From NCBI RefSeq assembly GCF_900113615.1, contig NZ_FOPZ01000001.1, forward strand, positions 1-64,000: a DNA stretch of 64,000 nucleotides, written 5' to 3'. The notes beneath the pieces were generated by a model. The model was not told the origin of the DNA. It was given only the letters and a program-made list of their open reading frames with translations, and ran no database searches. The first letter of the stretch is position 1; every line of letters begins with the position of its first letter. Position numbers and translations under genes: made by a program. Positions 24,865 through 33,567 of this stretch are shown piece after piece. The DNA is from Halorubrum aquaticum (lineage in GTDB: Archaea; Halobacteriota; Halobacteria; Halobacteriales; Haloferacaceae).

Positions 24865-26226
24865 TTATTCGTCCGACGCCGCGAACGGGTTCGCCAGCTC
24901 GATCGTCTCCTCGCGGTCCGGCCCGACGCCCACCGCGTACACCGCCGCGTCAGTCTCCTCGGCGACGAACTCCACGTAGGTCCGCGTCGCCTCGGGGAGC
25001 GCCTCGTACCCCTCCGCCGCGACCGCGGTCCAGTCGACTTCCGACCAGGTGTCGAACTCGCGGTAGACCGGCTCACACCGCTCCCACCGCTGGGTCGTCG
25101 TCGGCACGGTGTCGATCCGCTCGCCGTCGAGCTCGTAGCCGACACAGACCTGAAGCTCCTCGAGGTCGGCGAGCACGTCGACGTGGTTGATCGCGACGCC
25201 CGTGAACCCGGAGACGCGCGAGGCGTGGCGTAACATCGGGAGGTCGAGCCAGCCGATCCGCCGCGGCCGCCCGGTGACCGTCCCGAACTCGCCGCCCTTC
25301 TCGCGGATCTCGTCGGCGAGCGCCGCCTCGTGGTCGTCGCCGTCGAGTTCGGTCGGCAGCGGCCCCGCGCCGACCCGCGAGAGGTACGCCTTCACGATGC
25401 CGACGACCTCGCCCGACCCGACGGTCGTGACGCCGACGCCGGAGCCGACGACCGCGCCGCCGGCGGTCGGGTTCGAGGACGTGACGAACGGGTAGTTGCC
25501 GTGGTCGACGTCGATCGAGGTCCCCTGTGCGCCCTCGAAGAGGATCCGGTCGCCCGCCTCTCGACGGCGGTGGAGGAAGTCGCTACAGTTGACGGTCATC
25601 CCGTCGTCGGCGAGCCGCTCGCCGATCGCGAGGTACTCCTCGTAGAGCGCGTCCACGTCGAAGGCGTCCGCGTGCTCGGAATCGGCCACGTCGAGTCCGT
25701 AGACGTTCTCGGCGACGGCCCGGTTGTGCGAGACGGCGTACTCGAGCCGCTCGCGAAGCACGTCCGGCTCGAGCAGGTCGCCGATCCGGATCCCGCGCCG
25801 GCCCGCCTTGTCCTCGTAGGTGGGGCCGATCCCGCGGCCGGTGGTGCCGACCTCGTCGCCGGCGTCGTCGTCGGCTTTGACCTCCTCCTCGATGCCGTCG
25901 AGGACCCGGTGGTACGGGAGGATGACGTGTGCCCGGCGCGCGACCCGGACGTCGGGATCGAGCCCGCGATCGCGGAGCTCATCGATCTCCGAGAAGAGCG
26001 TCCGCGGGTTGACCACGCAGCCGTTGCCCAACACGCCGATCGTGCCCCGAACCGCTCCGCTCGGAACCAGCGATAGCTTGTACTCCTCGCCGCCTTCGAC
26101 GACGGTGTGGCCGGCGTTGTCGCCGCCCTGATAACGGACCACGACGTCCGCGTCCCCTCCCCACCGGTCGACGAGCGCGCCCTTGCCCTCGTCCCCGAGT
26201 TGGGAGCCGACGATGGTGACTGTCAT
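24865..26226 (-). CDS. purA: Adenylosuccinate synthetase
   Basis: A 453-residue GTP-dependent ligase joining IMP and aspartate, the first committed step to AMP. It has the N-terminal loop GSQLGDEGKGALVD (residues 7-20), the NAGHTVV signature, TTGRGIGPTYEDKAGRRGIR, the GTP/Mg region DGAQGT-like FEGAQGTSIDVDHGNYPFVTSS-type stretch (split here), and TGRPRRIGWLDL. The length matches the family. A TATA-like run (minus strand, around 26256) lies ~30 nt before the start. It is divergent from the winged-helix regulator. Confidence 0.95.
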   Translation of the reverse strand: MTVTIVGSQLGDEGKGALVDRWGGDADVVVRYQGGDNAGHTVVEGGEEYKLSLVPSGAVRGTIGVLGNGCVVNPRTLFSEIDELRDRGLDPDVRVARRAHVILPYHRVLDGIEEEVKADDDAGDEVGTTGRGIGPTYEDKAGRRGIRIGDLLEPDVLRERLEYAVSHNRAVAENVYGLDVADSEHADAFDVDALYEEYLAIGERLADDGMTVNCSDFLHRRREAGDRILFEGAQGTSIDVDHGNYPFVTSSNPTAGGAVVGSGVGVTTVGSGEVVGIVKAYLSRVGAGPLPTELDGDDHEAALADEIREKGGEFGTVTGRPRRIGWLDLPMLRHASRVSGFTGVAINHVDVLADLEELQVCVGYELDGERIDTVPTTTQRWERCEPVYREFDTWSEVDWTAVAAEGYEALPEATRTYVEFVAEETDAAVYAVGVGPDREETIELANPFAASDE

Positions 26227-26449
26227 ACCGCTACCCCCTTCCGACCGGGGGGTAAAACAGATTACGGTCCATCGGCGCGATCACCTCACAAACGTGGATC
26301 GTTTTCGGACCAACTCCGGGAAGATGTCGTCGTTCGTGCGCTTCTCGACCGAGCCGCGGCCTCGTCGACGACCGATCGTCGATCCGAACCGTTAACTACT
26401 CGCATGTCAAACCCTAAGCCGGTATTCGCCCCCCGCTTCTCGACAGCAA

Positions 26450-26459
26450 CTTTTAAAAA
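26450..26459 (+). promoter_or_regulatory. TATA box deciding the start of the winged-helix regulator
   Basis: CTTTTAAAAA, the most AT-rich run in the region, is centred 30 nt before the ATG at 26485. An earlier in-frame ATG at 26404 lies upstream of this box and would not be on the transcript. The 258-base gap 26227-26484 otherwise contains the divergent purA promoter and no other gene. Confidence 0.6.
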
Positions 26460-26484
26460 GGGGCATGACGAGTTAACATATGGC

Positions 26485-26790
26485 ATGATAGATCGACTCG
26501 AAAAAGAGGTAGATATGCTGGAGCGGCACCTTCAGGTGCTGCGGATGGTCATCGAGAACGAACCGATCGGGATCGTGAAGATGTCCAACGAGACGGGCTA
26601 CCCCCACCACAAGGTCCGATACTCCCTTCGGGTCCTCGAGGAGGAGAACCTCATCGAGCCCTCCAGTCAGGGAGCCATCACGACCGAGCGCACCCACGAG
26701 TTCGTCGACGAACTCGACGAGAAGCTCGACGACACGGTCGAGAAGCTCGGTTCGATGCGGATCGACGACGCCGCCGAAGTGGAGAACTGA
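26485..26790 (+). CDS. Winged-helix transcriptional regulator (haloarchaeal)
   Basis: A 101-residue protein starting MIDRLEKEVDMLERHLQVL, a dimerising helix, followed by a winged helix (IGIVKMSNETGYPHHKVRYS, then LRVLEEENLIEPSSQGAITT) and a C-terminal acidic helix. It matches a highly conserved haloarchaeal regulator family; its targets are not known to me. The start was set by the TATA box 30 nt upstream, giving a leaderless mRNA. It converges on the 836-residue protein gene. Confidence 0.85.
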   Translation: MIDRLEKEVDMLERHLQVLRMVIENEPIGIVKMSNETGYPHHKVRYSLRVLEEENLIEPSSQGAITTERTHEFVDELDEKLDDTVEKLGSMRIDDAAEVEN

Positions 26791-26881
26791 TCGCCTGAAC
26801 CGATTCGACGCGACGTTCGCCCGCCCGGACGACTGACCGTTTTCCGTCGCCGAGAGCCGCGTTTCCGATACTCCGACCCGG

Positions 26882-29392
26882 TTACAGATCCGGGACCGTC
26901 AGGTGGAACCCGCCCTCGCGCGACTCCACGAGACACAGGTGGTAGCCGCGCTTGCGCGAGAGCTTCACGAAGCTCTTCCGCTTCGATCGGTTGAACAGTC
27001 CGCCGCCGACCGCGTCGCTCGCGGCCTCCAACGCGTCGGGTTCGAAGAAGCTCGCCGTCACCGCGAACGCCCCGGCGAACGCCTCGTTCGACTCCGCTAT
27101 CACCCCGCCGCTCGCGACGAGCGACTCCAGGGTCGCACCCGCCGTCGGCTCCCGCGAGTCGTTGAGCTCGGCGACGAAGAGCGGGTTGCCCATGCGGTCG
27201 CGCAACACCAAGTCGAACGAGCGCTGCTCGCGGGTCTCCTCGCCGTTCTCCCGGATCACGACGGAAACGGAGCCGCCGATCTCGGCGCGATCCACCTCGG
27301 GAAGGGCATCGTAGAGGTCGCGCAGCGCGCTCCCGTTGCCCGTCTCGCCCACCTCGAAGGGGAGCTCCTCGACGAGCCAGCGGGTGAACCCGTACTCCAT
27401 CGTCCCCCGCAGGAACGACTCGAACGGCTCGCCGTCGACGAGGAGTCCCTCCGTCTCGAAGCTCGTGTGGTGTTCGATCCGGAGGTTCTCCCGAAGCTCG
27501 TCGCGGCCCACGGCCCCGTCGTGAGCGTCCTCGAGCGTCGCGCCACCCTTCGAGTCGTACCTGATGAACAGGTTGGTCCCGTCGCGTGCCTCCGCCGGCG
27601 ACAGGCTCCGCTCGCCCTCGGGGAGCCGTGACTCCGCCTGATCGAGCCGATCGCGGAGACGGTCCACCTCGGTGCGGAGCCGCTCGAGTTCGTCCTCGAG
27701 CCGGTCACGCTCGGCTTCGAGTTCGTCCCGCTCGGCCGTCACCTCCTCCAGTTCCTCGCGGATCCGGTCGCGCTCGGATTCGAGCTCGTCCCGCTCGGTC
27801 GCGATCTCCTCGCGAGCGGACTCGGCCGTCGAGAGCGCCGACTCGAGCTCCTCGATCCGCTCGCGAACCTCGTTCGGGGACCGTCCGGAGACGGCGGCCC
27901 GTCCCGAGCCGGACCGCTCCGTCGAGCGGGGACTCGGAGGCGATCCCCCGCGGCCGGCCGCCGACCCGTCCGAGGAAGTCCCGTCGGCTCGCGATCGGCT
28001 TCCCGACCCCTCCCTCGACCCGCCGGTTCGGTTGGAGGGGTCGCCGGTTCGATTCGGGGGGCCGCCCGTCCGATTCGATGAACCGCCGGTCTGTCGATTC
28101 GTGCGCTGGGACGACCCGGTCGGGTCCTCGCCACGCTCGTTGGTCTCGGACGGATCGAGCGCCGGGATCGACTTCGCCTCGCGCCACTGCGCCTCCTCGG
28201 AGAAGACGTCGTCGTCCGGGGATCCGTTCGACCCGGCCGACTCGGTCGACGCAGTCGCCCCGGTCGACGCCTCCGATCGTCGATCGGTCGGCCGGCCCGT
28301 CGTGTCGTCCCGGTTTTCCGTCCCGGCGTCCCGATTCCTCGCCGGGGCGTTCTCCGATCCGGCGGTCGACCGGGACCGGTCGTCGCGGTCGCCGGACTCG
28401 GTCGTGGCCGACGACGGGGTGGACGGTCTCTCGTCGTCGTCCGCGTCGGTCCGTTCCTCGCCTCGGTCCGGCTCCGCCGACGACGAGTCGTCGGGTTCCC
28501 TCGCGGTCGGATCGGTCGAGTCCGCCCGTCTCGGATCGTCGGGTTCCGTCGCGGCAGGTCCGGTTCCCGGTTCCTGTGGCTGCTCGGTGCGATCGGTGCG
28601 ATCGGTGCGGTCGGTGCGGTCGTCGTCGTCGGTCCTGCCGGAGGCGTTCGCCCGGTCCGGGTCTCCGTCGTTGCCGCCCGTGTCCACGTCCTCGTCGTCC
28701 GCATCCGCCCCTTCGGCGGCCCCTGCCTTGACGCCGGCGGCGGCCTCGGATCGGGTCTCGTCGGGTCGCTCGCTCGCGTCTGACCGGGTCTCGTCGGCAC
28801 GATTCTCGTCGGCACTTTCCTTCTCGGCCGCGCCAGCGCCGGCGCCTCGATCCGTCTCGGGGACTTCCCGGACGTCGAGGTCGACCTCGTAGACGGTGTA
28901 GATCCCGACCTCGTCGTTCGCGAGGTCGAACGCGTCCTCGCCGGTCTCGAGCCGTCGCGCGTTCCCGACGAACGCGGCCGCCATCGACTCGCCGGCGGTG
29001 TAGGTGACGTAGTAGTCGCCGGAGAGCACGTTCTCCGAGAGCTCGACGTAGCCGGTGAAGCCGCCCTCCGAGAGCTTCCGGTCCGCCGCCGAGAGCGGCG
29101 TGTCCTTCGTGTAGTACTGTGCGCGCTGTTCGCCGCCCCGTTCCTGCATCGCGAAAAGCACCGGAAGCGCCTCGTGTGGCGCTTCGTAAACCGTTCCGGA
29201 GGCGTCCGCGAACGCGTCGAGATCCGCGTCGACGGTCCCGACGACGCGACCGTCGAGCATGAACAACCACCCGGTGCCGTCGGTCGCCGCGCCGGAGAAG
29301 CCGCGGTCCGCGAACCGACGGAGCCCGTCGAACCCGCCGTCGAACTCCCGCGCGTCCCACCCGGTGATGTCCTCTCTTCGCTGTGCGTCCAT
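26882..29392 (-). CDS. 836-aa modular protein: conserved N- and C-domains, acidic repeat linker, coiled coil
   Basis: I recognise this as a haloarchaeal family of unknown function (possibly DUF7527). Residues ~1-185 form an alpha/beta domain (WLFMLDGRVVGTVDADLDAF). Residues ~190-500 are a disordered D/E/R/T/S-rich linker with short repeats (TDR x4; NRTGG/PNRTG/SNRTGG). Residues ~505-600 are a strong coiled coil (heptads of EELESALS, RDELEAERDRLEDEL). Residues ~620-836 form a second conserved domain (NLFIRYDSKGGATLEDAHDG ... KLSRKRGYHLCLVESREGG). No membrane segment or enzymatic motif is seen. A scaffold or nucleic-acid-associated role is a guess only. Confidence 0.75.
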   Translation of the reverse strand: MDAQRREDITGWDAREFDGGFDGLRRFADRGFSGAATDGTGWLFMLDGRVVGTVDADLDAFADASGTVYEAPHEALPVLFAMQERGGEQRAQYYTKDTPLSAADRKLSEGGFTGYVELSENVLSGDYYVTYTAGESMAAAFVGNARRLETGEDAFDLANDEVGIYTVYEVDLDVREVPETDRGAGAGAAEKESADENRADETRSDASERPDETRSEAAAGVKAGAAEGADADDEDVDTGGNDGDPDRANASGRTDDDDRTDRTDRTDRTEQPQEPGTGPAATEPDDPRRADSTDPTAREPDDSSSAEPDRGEERTDADDDERPSTPSSATTESGDRDDRSRSTAGSENAPARNRDAGTENRDDTTGRPTDRRSEASTGATASTESAGSNGSPDDDVFSEEAQWREAKSIPALDPSETNERGEDPTGSSQRTNRQTGGSSNRTGGPPNRTGDPSNRTGGSREGSGSRSRADGTSSDGSAAGRGGSPPSPRSTERSGSGRAAVSGRSPNEVRERIEELESALSTAESAREEIATERDELESERDRIREELEEVTAERDELEAERDRLEDELERLRTEVDRLRDRLDQAESRLPEGERSLSPAEARDGTNLFIRYDSKGGATLEDAHDGAVGRDELRENLRIEHHTSFETEGLLVDGEPFESFLRGTMEYGFTRWLVEELPFEVGETGNGSALRDLYDALPEVDRAEIGGSVSVVIRENGEETREQRSFDLVLRDRMGNPLFVAELNDSREPTAGATLESLVASGGVIAESNEAFAGAFAVTASFFEPDALEAASDAVGGGLFNRSKRKSFVKLSRKRGYHLCLVESREGGFHLTVPDL
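28584..28619 (-). repeat. Four 9-bp repeats within the acidic linker
   Basis: Four tandem 9-bp units (plus-strand form TCGGTGCGA/G) encode repeated Thr-Asp-Arg in the linker of the 836-residue protein. The unit is a multiple of three, so length changes keep the frame. Confidence 0.8.
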
Positions 29393-29521
29393 TCTTACCG
29401 CTAGTTCGCCAGCACCGACCCAAATACTTTCCGGACCGTGAGACGGCCGTCAGACGCCGGATCGGCCGGATCGGCCGGATCCGATCAGTCGGGTCGGACC
29501 CGCTTCGGTCGGTCGGATCGG

Positions 29522-29587
29522 CTGCTTGTGTCGGTCGGGTCAGCCGCTTGTGTCGGTCGGGTCAGCCGCTTGTGTCGGTCGGTTCGA
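29522..29587. repeat. Three 22-bp tandem repeats in intergenic DNA
   Basis: Three head-to-tail 22-bp units of the form CYGCTTGTGTCGGTCGGGTCAG, the third slightly diverged, lie in the 222-base gap 29393-29614. This is between the promoter side of the 836-residue protein gene and the 3' end of the Nudix gene. Just before them (about 29459-29485) are 9-bp ATCGGCCGG repeats. There are no spacers, so this is not a CRISPR. Confidence 0.85.
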
Positions 29588-29614
29588 CCGCCGAAACGCG
29601 ATGATCGTCCCCGA

Positions 29615-30091
29615 TCACTCCGCGTCCGTCACGGTCTCTATCGCCTCACTGCCCAGGGCGATCACGTCGGCGTCGAACTCGCCCGCCCACAGGTCCTCGG
29701 GAGTGTACCACGACCACGCCTCGGGGTCCGCCTCGTCGTCGCCGGCCGGATCGATCCGGCGGGTCGGGACTCGCGCGTAGAAGAGGTGGTCGATGTGCTG
29801 GTGGCTCACCGACCCGTCGGGATGGACGTCGATGTCGTGGAGCATCTGGTGGGCCGGTTCCGGGAGCGGCCGCCCGTTCGGCGTCTCCACGTCCGCGCGG
29901 TCGGCGACGAGCTCGGCTTCGAGTCCCGTCTCCTCGCGGACCTCCCGTAACGCCGCCTCGTGCGGCAGCTCGTCCCGCTCGATGTGGCCGCCCGGCGGGA
30001 GGCGGATCCCCAGTCGGTCGTGCTCGTGAAGCGCCGTGGCGCCGTCGTTGACGACGTAGGTGGTCGCCGTGAAGTGGCGGGTCGTCTCCAT
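29615..30091 (-). CDS. Nudix hydrolase
   Basis: A 158-residue pyrophosphohydrolase. The Nudix box is complete (GGHIERDE, then REVREETGL, residues ~35-57). The N-terminus METTRHFTATTYVVNDGATAL and the following LHEHDRLGIRLPPGGH fit an ADP-ribose or nucleotide-sugar type fold. The substrate cannot be read from the sequence. The ATG at 30091 was chosen by family start. It is divergent from the IMPase-like gene with 114 bases between. Confidence 0.88.
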   Translation of the reverse strand: METTRHFTATTYVVNDGATALHEHDRLGIRLPPGGHIERDELPHEAALREVREETGLEAELVADRADVETPNGRPLPEPAHQMLHDIDVHPDGSVSHQHIDHLFYARVPTRRIDPAGDDEADPEAWSWYTPEDLWAGEFDADVIALGSEAIETVTDAE

Positions 30092-30205
30092 AGCGATCCG
30101 CTCGCACCGGGACGATTTGTGCGTTCGGGACGCGACCGACGCGGGTTGTCGTCTCCCCGACGCGTACCACCGGGTTCTTTGACCGCGGTGCTCGAACGCC
30201 CGGCG

Positions 30206-30979
30206 ATGACCGATTTGGACGACGTCGAGGCCGTCGCCCGCGCGGCGGTACTGGCCGGCGGCGCGGAGCTTCGGGAGCGGTACCGGAACGGCGACGCCGC
30301 CGGCGAGTACGGCGCGACCGACGTGAAGGCGGCCGCCGACGAGGCGGCGGAGGCGCGGATGCTCCCGGTGGTTCGCCGGGCGTTCCCCGACCACCCGGTC
30401 TTCGCCGAGGAGGCCGGCCGCTTCGACGGGACCGGCCCCTACCGCTGGGTGATCGACCCGCTGGACGGCACGAACGACTTCACGGCGGGGCTGCCGACCT
30501 TCGCCGCGTCAGTTGCGGTTCTCGAGGACGACGAGCCGGCGCTCGCGGCCATCAGACAGCCGGCGACCGAGGAGACGTATCTCGCGCGTCGGGACGCCGG
30601 CGTCACCTACGAGGGCGAACGAGCGACCGCCGAGAGCGACGTCGCCCTCGAGGCCGGCACGGTCGCGACGATCGTCGGACGCGACGTTCCTCGGGAACCC
30701 GACCTCTCCCGGCAGGCCGACGCGATCCGGGAGGCGGTCTCGGGCGAGGTGAAGCGGGTCGTCGACAGCTGGGCCCCGACGGTCCACTCCGGGCTCCTCG
30801 CGCGCGGTCGGCTTCAGGGTCTCGTCCAGTTCCATCCCGACGAGGAGGAGCGCGCGGTGACCGAGCTGTTCGCGGCGGAGGCCGGTGCGGCGGTCCGTCG
30901 GGACGGGCCGCTGTACGTCGCGGCGTCCGACGCGGAGCGGCTGGACGCGTTGTGGGCGGCGATCGACGACGCGCGATGA
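30206..30979 (+). CDS. Inositol monophosphatase-family phosphatase
   Basis: A 257-residue Mg2+-dependent phosphatase-fold protein (inositol monophosphatase / fructose-1,6-bisphosphatase / PAP phosphatase group). It has the metal-binding FAEEAG and the hallmark WVIDPLDGTNDF. The third family motif, WDxAAG near the C-terminus, is not recognisable; a stretch HPDEEERAVTELFAAEAG holds that place, so activity or substrate may differ. It is followed by a 36-base gap to the convergent TFB 2. Confidence 0.85.
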   Translation: MTDLDDVEAVARAAVLAGGAELRERYRNGDAAGEYGATDVKAAADEAAEARMLPVVRRAFPDHPVFAEEAGRFDGTGPYRWVIDPLDGTNDFTAGLPTFAASVAVLEDDEPALAAIRQPATEETYLARRDAGVTYEGERATAESDVALEAGTVATIVGRDVPREPDLSRQADAIREAVSGEVKRVVDSWAPTVHSGLLARGRLQGLVQFHPDEEERAVTELFAAEAGAAVRRDGPLYVAASDAERLDALWAAIDDAR

Positions 30980-31015
30980 AGCGTACGAACGGGTTTCGAG
31001 GATGAGGGAGCGGGG

Positions 31016-31990
31016 TCAGTTCACGGTGATGCCGTCCTCGGCCTCGAGCAGCTCGTGGTAGCGGTTGCGGATGGTGACCTCGGAGATGTTCGCGACCTCG
31101 CTCACCTGGCTCTGGGTCACCTTCTCGTTGGTGAGGAGGGCGGCGGCGTAGACGGCGGCGGCCGCGAGCCCGACCGGCGACTTCCCGGAGTGGATCCCCT
31201 GTGACTTCGCGGTGTCGAGGAGCTGTCGAGCGCGACGCTCCGACTCGTCGGAGAGCCCGAGATCGGAGGCGAACCGGGGCACGTAGCTCTCGGGGTCGGC
31301 GGGCTGGATCTCCAGTTTGAGCTCGCGGACGACGTAGCGGTACGTCCGGGCGATCTCGTCCTTCTCGACGCGGGAGACGCCGGCGATCTCGTCGAGGCTG
31401 CGGGGCGTTCCGGCCTGCCGGGCGGCCGCGTACAGCGCCGAGGTCGCGACCCCCTCGATGGAGCGGCCGGGGAGGAGGTCCTCGTCGAGCGCGCGGCGGT
31501 AGATGACCGAGGCGGTCTCGCGGACGTTGTCGGGAAGCCCTAACGCGGAGGCCATCCGGTCGATCTCGCCGAGCGCCTGTTTGAGGTTGCGCTCCTTCGA
31601 GTCGCGCGTGCGGAAGCGCTCGTTCCAGGTGCGGAGCCGCTGCATCTTCTCGCGCTGCCGACCGGAGAGCGACTTGCCGTAGGCGTCCTTGTCCTGCCAG
31701 CCGATGTTGGTCGACAGGCCCTTGTCGTGCATCATGTTCGTCGTGGGCGCGCCCACGCGGGACTTGCTGTCCCGCTCGGCCGAGTCGAACGCGCGCCACT
31801 CCGGCCCGCGGTCGATCTCGTCCGCCTCGACGACGAGCCCGCAGTCCGCACACACCGTCTCGCCGTGTTCGGTGTCGGTCGCGAGTTGACCGCCACACTC
31901 CGGACAGCGGAGCTCCTCGTCGGCCGACGTTTCGGTCTCCTGTTCGTCTTCGACCTGCTCGGTCGTGTAGGTTCGAACGTTGTCGCTCAT
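31016..31990 (-). CDS. tfb: Transcription initiation factor IIB (TFB), copy 2
   Basis: A 324-residue archaeal TFIIB paralogue, very similar to copy 1 from the zinc ribbon (CPECGG, VCADC) through the B-reader (SRVGAPTTNMMHDKGLSTNIGW is split here at 20), both cyclin folds (GRSIEGVATSALYAAAR; KSPVGLAAAAVYAAALL) and the HTH VTQSQVSEVANISEVTIRNRY-type helix. It differs mainly in the acidic N-terminus and in the second cyclin fold. Gene pairs like this let haloarchaea deploy alternative pre-initiation complexes. A TATA-like element at ~32075-32084 implies a ~60-nt leader. Confidence 0.95.
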   Translation of the reverse strand: MSDNVRTYTTEQVEDEQETETSADEELRCPECGGQLATDTEHGETVCADCGLVVEADEIDRGPEWRAFDSAERDSKSRVGAPTTNMMHDKGLSTNIGWQDKDAYGKSLSGRQREKMQRLRTWNERFRTRDSKERNLKQALGEIDRMASALGLPDNVRETASVIYRRALDEDLLPGRSIEGVATSALYAAARQAGTPRSLDEIAGVSRVEKDEIARTYRYVVRELKLEIQPADPESYVPRFASDLGLSDESERRARQLLDTAKSQGIHSGKSPVGLAAAAVYAAALLTNEKVTQSQVSEVANISEVTIRNRYHELLEAEDGITVN

Positions 31991-32283
31991 TGTGTTTGGT
32001 ACTCGTGGAGGGACCGCGGGACCGAGAGATGGATCTCGATTTCGTTTTCCTCACCCGTCGGTAAGGACGCGAAACATATAAACATTCTCCTCGATCTCGA
32101 ACCTGAAAAGGCCGTCAAACGGGAATGAAACGCCGATACGCTCCGGTTTCGAGAGGTATCGACCGTCGTGTTCTTTCGTGACCGTTCGCGCCGCGCCTTC
32201 CGGAAGTTCCGGTATATATCGTTTTCGTCCACGAGCGGTTCCGCGAGGACAACCGATTTGATGTTCCGTCCGACAGGATCCGC
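31991..32283. promoter_or_regulatory. Divergent promoter region between TFB 2 and Xaa-Pro peptidase
   Basis: A 293-base gene-free stretch. A TATA-like element (minus strand TTTATATG, ~32075-32082) faces TFB 2 at ~89 nt, implying a 5' leader, as also inferred for TFB 1. A second (GGTATATATC, 32211-32220) faces the peptidase at ~70 nt. No RNA gene is evident between them. Confidence 0.4.
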
Positions 32284-33462
32284 ATGGACCGAACGCGACT
32301 CGACCGCCTCCTCGGCGACGTCGACACGGACGGATACTTGCTCGACGCCTCACAGGACGACGCGAACCAACTGTACCTCTCGGGATTCACCGGCCCCGAC
32401 CCCTTCCTCACCCTGTACGCGGACGGGGAGATCCACGCGCTCGTCTCCGGACTCGAGTACGGTCGCGCGCGGACGGAGGCCGCCGTCGACACGGTCGAGC
32501 GCCACGCCGACTACGACTACGAGTACGGTGGACACGAGGAACGGTACGACATGTACGCTCGGTTCGTCCGCGAGAAGGGCGTGGAGTCGGTCTCCGTCCC
32601 GCCGCGCGGTCCGGTCGGCACCGCGGACGCGCTCCGCGACCGGGGGATCGACGTCGTCGTCGACGGCGAGGACACGCTCGGGGAGGTCCGGGCGGTCAAG
32701 ACCGACGAGGAGATCGACGCGATCCGGGATGCCCAGCGAGCGAACGAGGCGGCGATGCGCGCCGCGGAGTCGCTGCTCGCCGAGGCCGACGTGCTCGTCG
32801 ATCCCGACGACGACGCGCTCGAGCCGGGAACGCTCCGTCACGACGGCGAGCCGCTCACCAGCGAGCGGGTCGCCGAGGAGATCGAGGTCGCGCTGTTGCG
32901 GCACGGGTGCGCGCTCGACGAGACCATCGTCGCCGGCGGCGCGCAGGCGGCGGACCCCCACGACCGCGGATCGGGGCCGCTCCGGGCGAACGAGCCGATC
33001 ATCGTCGACGTCTTCCCGCGTTCGAAGGCGACGAAGTACCACGCGGACATGACGCGGACGTTCTGCGTCGGCGAGCCCGACGCCGCGGCCCGCGAGTGGT
33101 ACGACCTCACCGAGCGAGCGCTCGAGACCGCACTCGACGCGGTCGAGCCCGGTGCGACCGGCGAGGACGTCCACGCCGCCGCCTGCGAGGTGTACGAGTC
33201 GGCGGGCGAGCCCACGTTCCGGACCGACCCCGAGACCGAGACCGGGTTCATCCACTCGACGGGCCACGGGATCGGCCTCGATGTCCACGAGTCCCCCAGG
33301 CTCGCGAGCGGTGCCGGCGAGCTGGAGCCGGGCCACGTCGTCACCGTCGAGCCCGGCCTCTACGACCCGGCCGTCGGCGGCGTCCGGCTCGAGGACCTCG
33401 TCGTCGTCACCGAGGACGGCCACGAAAACCTCACCGAGTACCCGCTCGAGTTCGTCGTCTGA
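32284..33462 (+). CDS. pepQ: Xaa-Pro dipeptidase/aminopeptidase (M24)
   Basis: A 392-residue creatinase-fold metallopeptidase that cleaves imido bonds before proline. An N-terminal creatinase-like domain (~1-145) is followed by the pita-bread catalytic domain. The five metal ligands can be placed: Asp in IIVDVFPR, Asp in HADMTRTFCVG, His in STGHGIGLDVHE, Glu in TVEPGLYD and Glu in GVRLEDLVVV. The length is normal. It is cytosolic. It is preceded by a divergent promoter region shared with TFB 2. Confidence 0.92.
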   Translation: MDRTRLDRLLGDVDTDGYLLDASQDDANQLYLSGFTGPDPFLTLYADGEIHALVSGLEYGRARTEAAVDTVERHADYDYEYGGHEERYDMYARFVREKGVESVSVPPRGPVGTADALRDRGIDVVVDGEDTLGEVRAVKTDEEIDAIRDAQRANEAAMRAAESLLAEADVLVDPDDDALEPGTLRHDGEPLTSERVAEEIEVALLRHGCALDETIVAGGAQAADPHDRGSGPLRANEPIIVDVFPRSKATKYHADMTRTFCVGEPDAAAREWYDLTERALETALDAVEPGATGEDVHAAACEVYESAGEPTFRTDPETETGFIHSTGHGIGLDVHESPRLASGAGELEPGHVVTVEPGLYDPAVGGVRLEDLVVVTEDGHENLTEYPLEFVV

Positions 33463-33567
33463 TCGGGCTCGTCCGAGTCGGCTCGTTTCCGGACCGTCGC
33501 TCACGCCGAACCCGGCGACCGCCGCCGAGATCGGAACCCGCTTAGACGCGGGTCCGGTAGGGCCGCC

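Noticed and set aside
26404-26484. Start of the winged-helix regulator at the earlier ATG (26404)
   Set aside because: The only strong TATA box lies between 26404 and 26485, so the earlier ATG would precede the transcript.
29522-29587. Possible CRISPR array
   Set aside because: The 22-bp units are directly adjacent with no spacers and only three copies.
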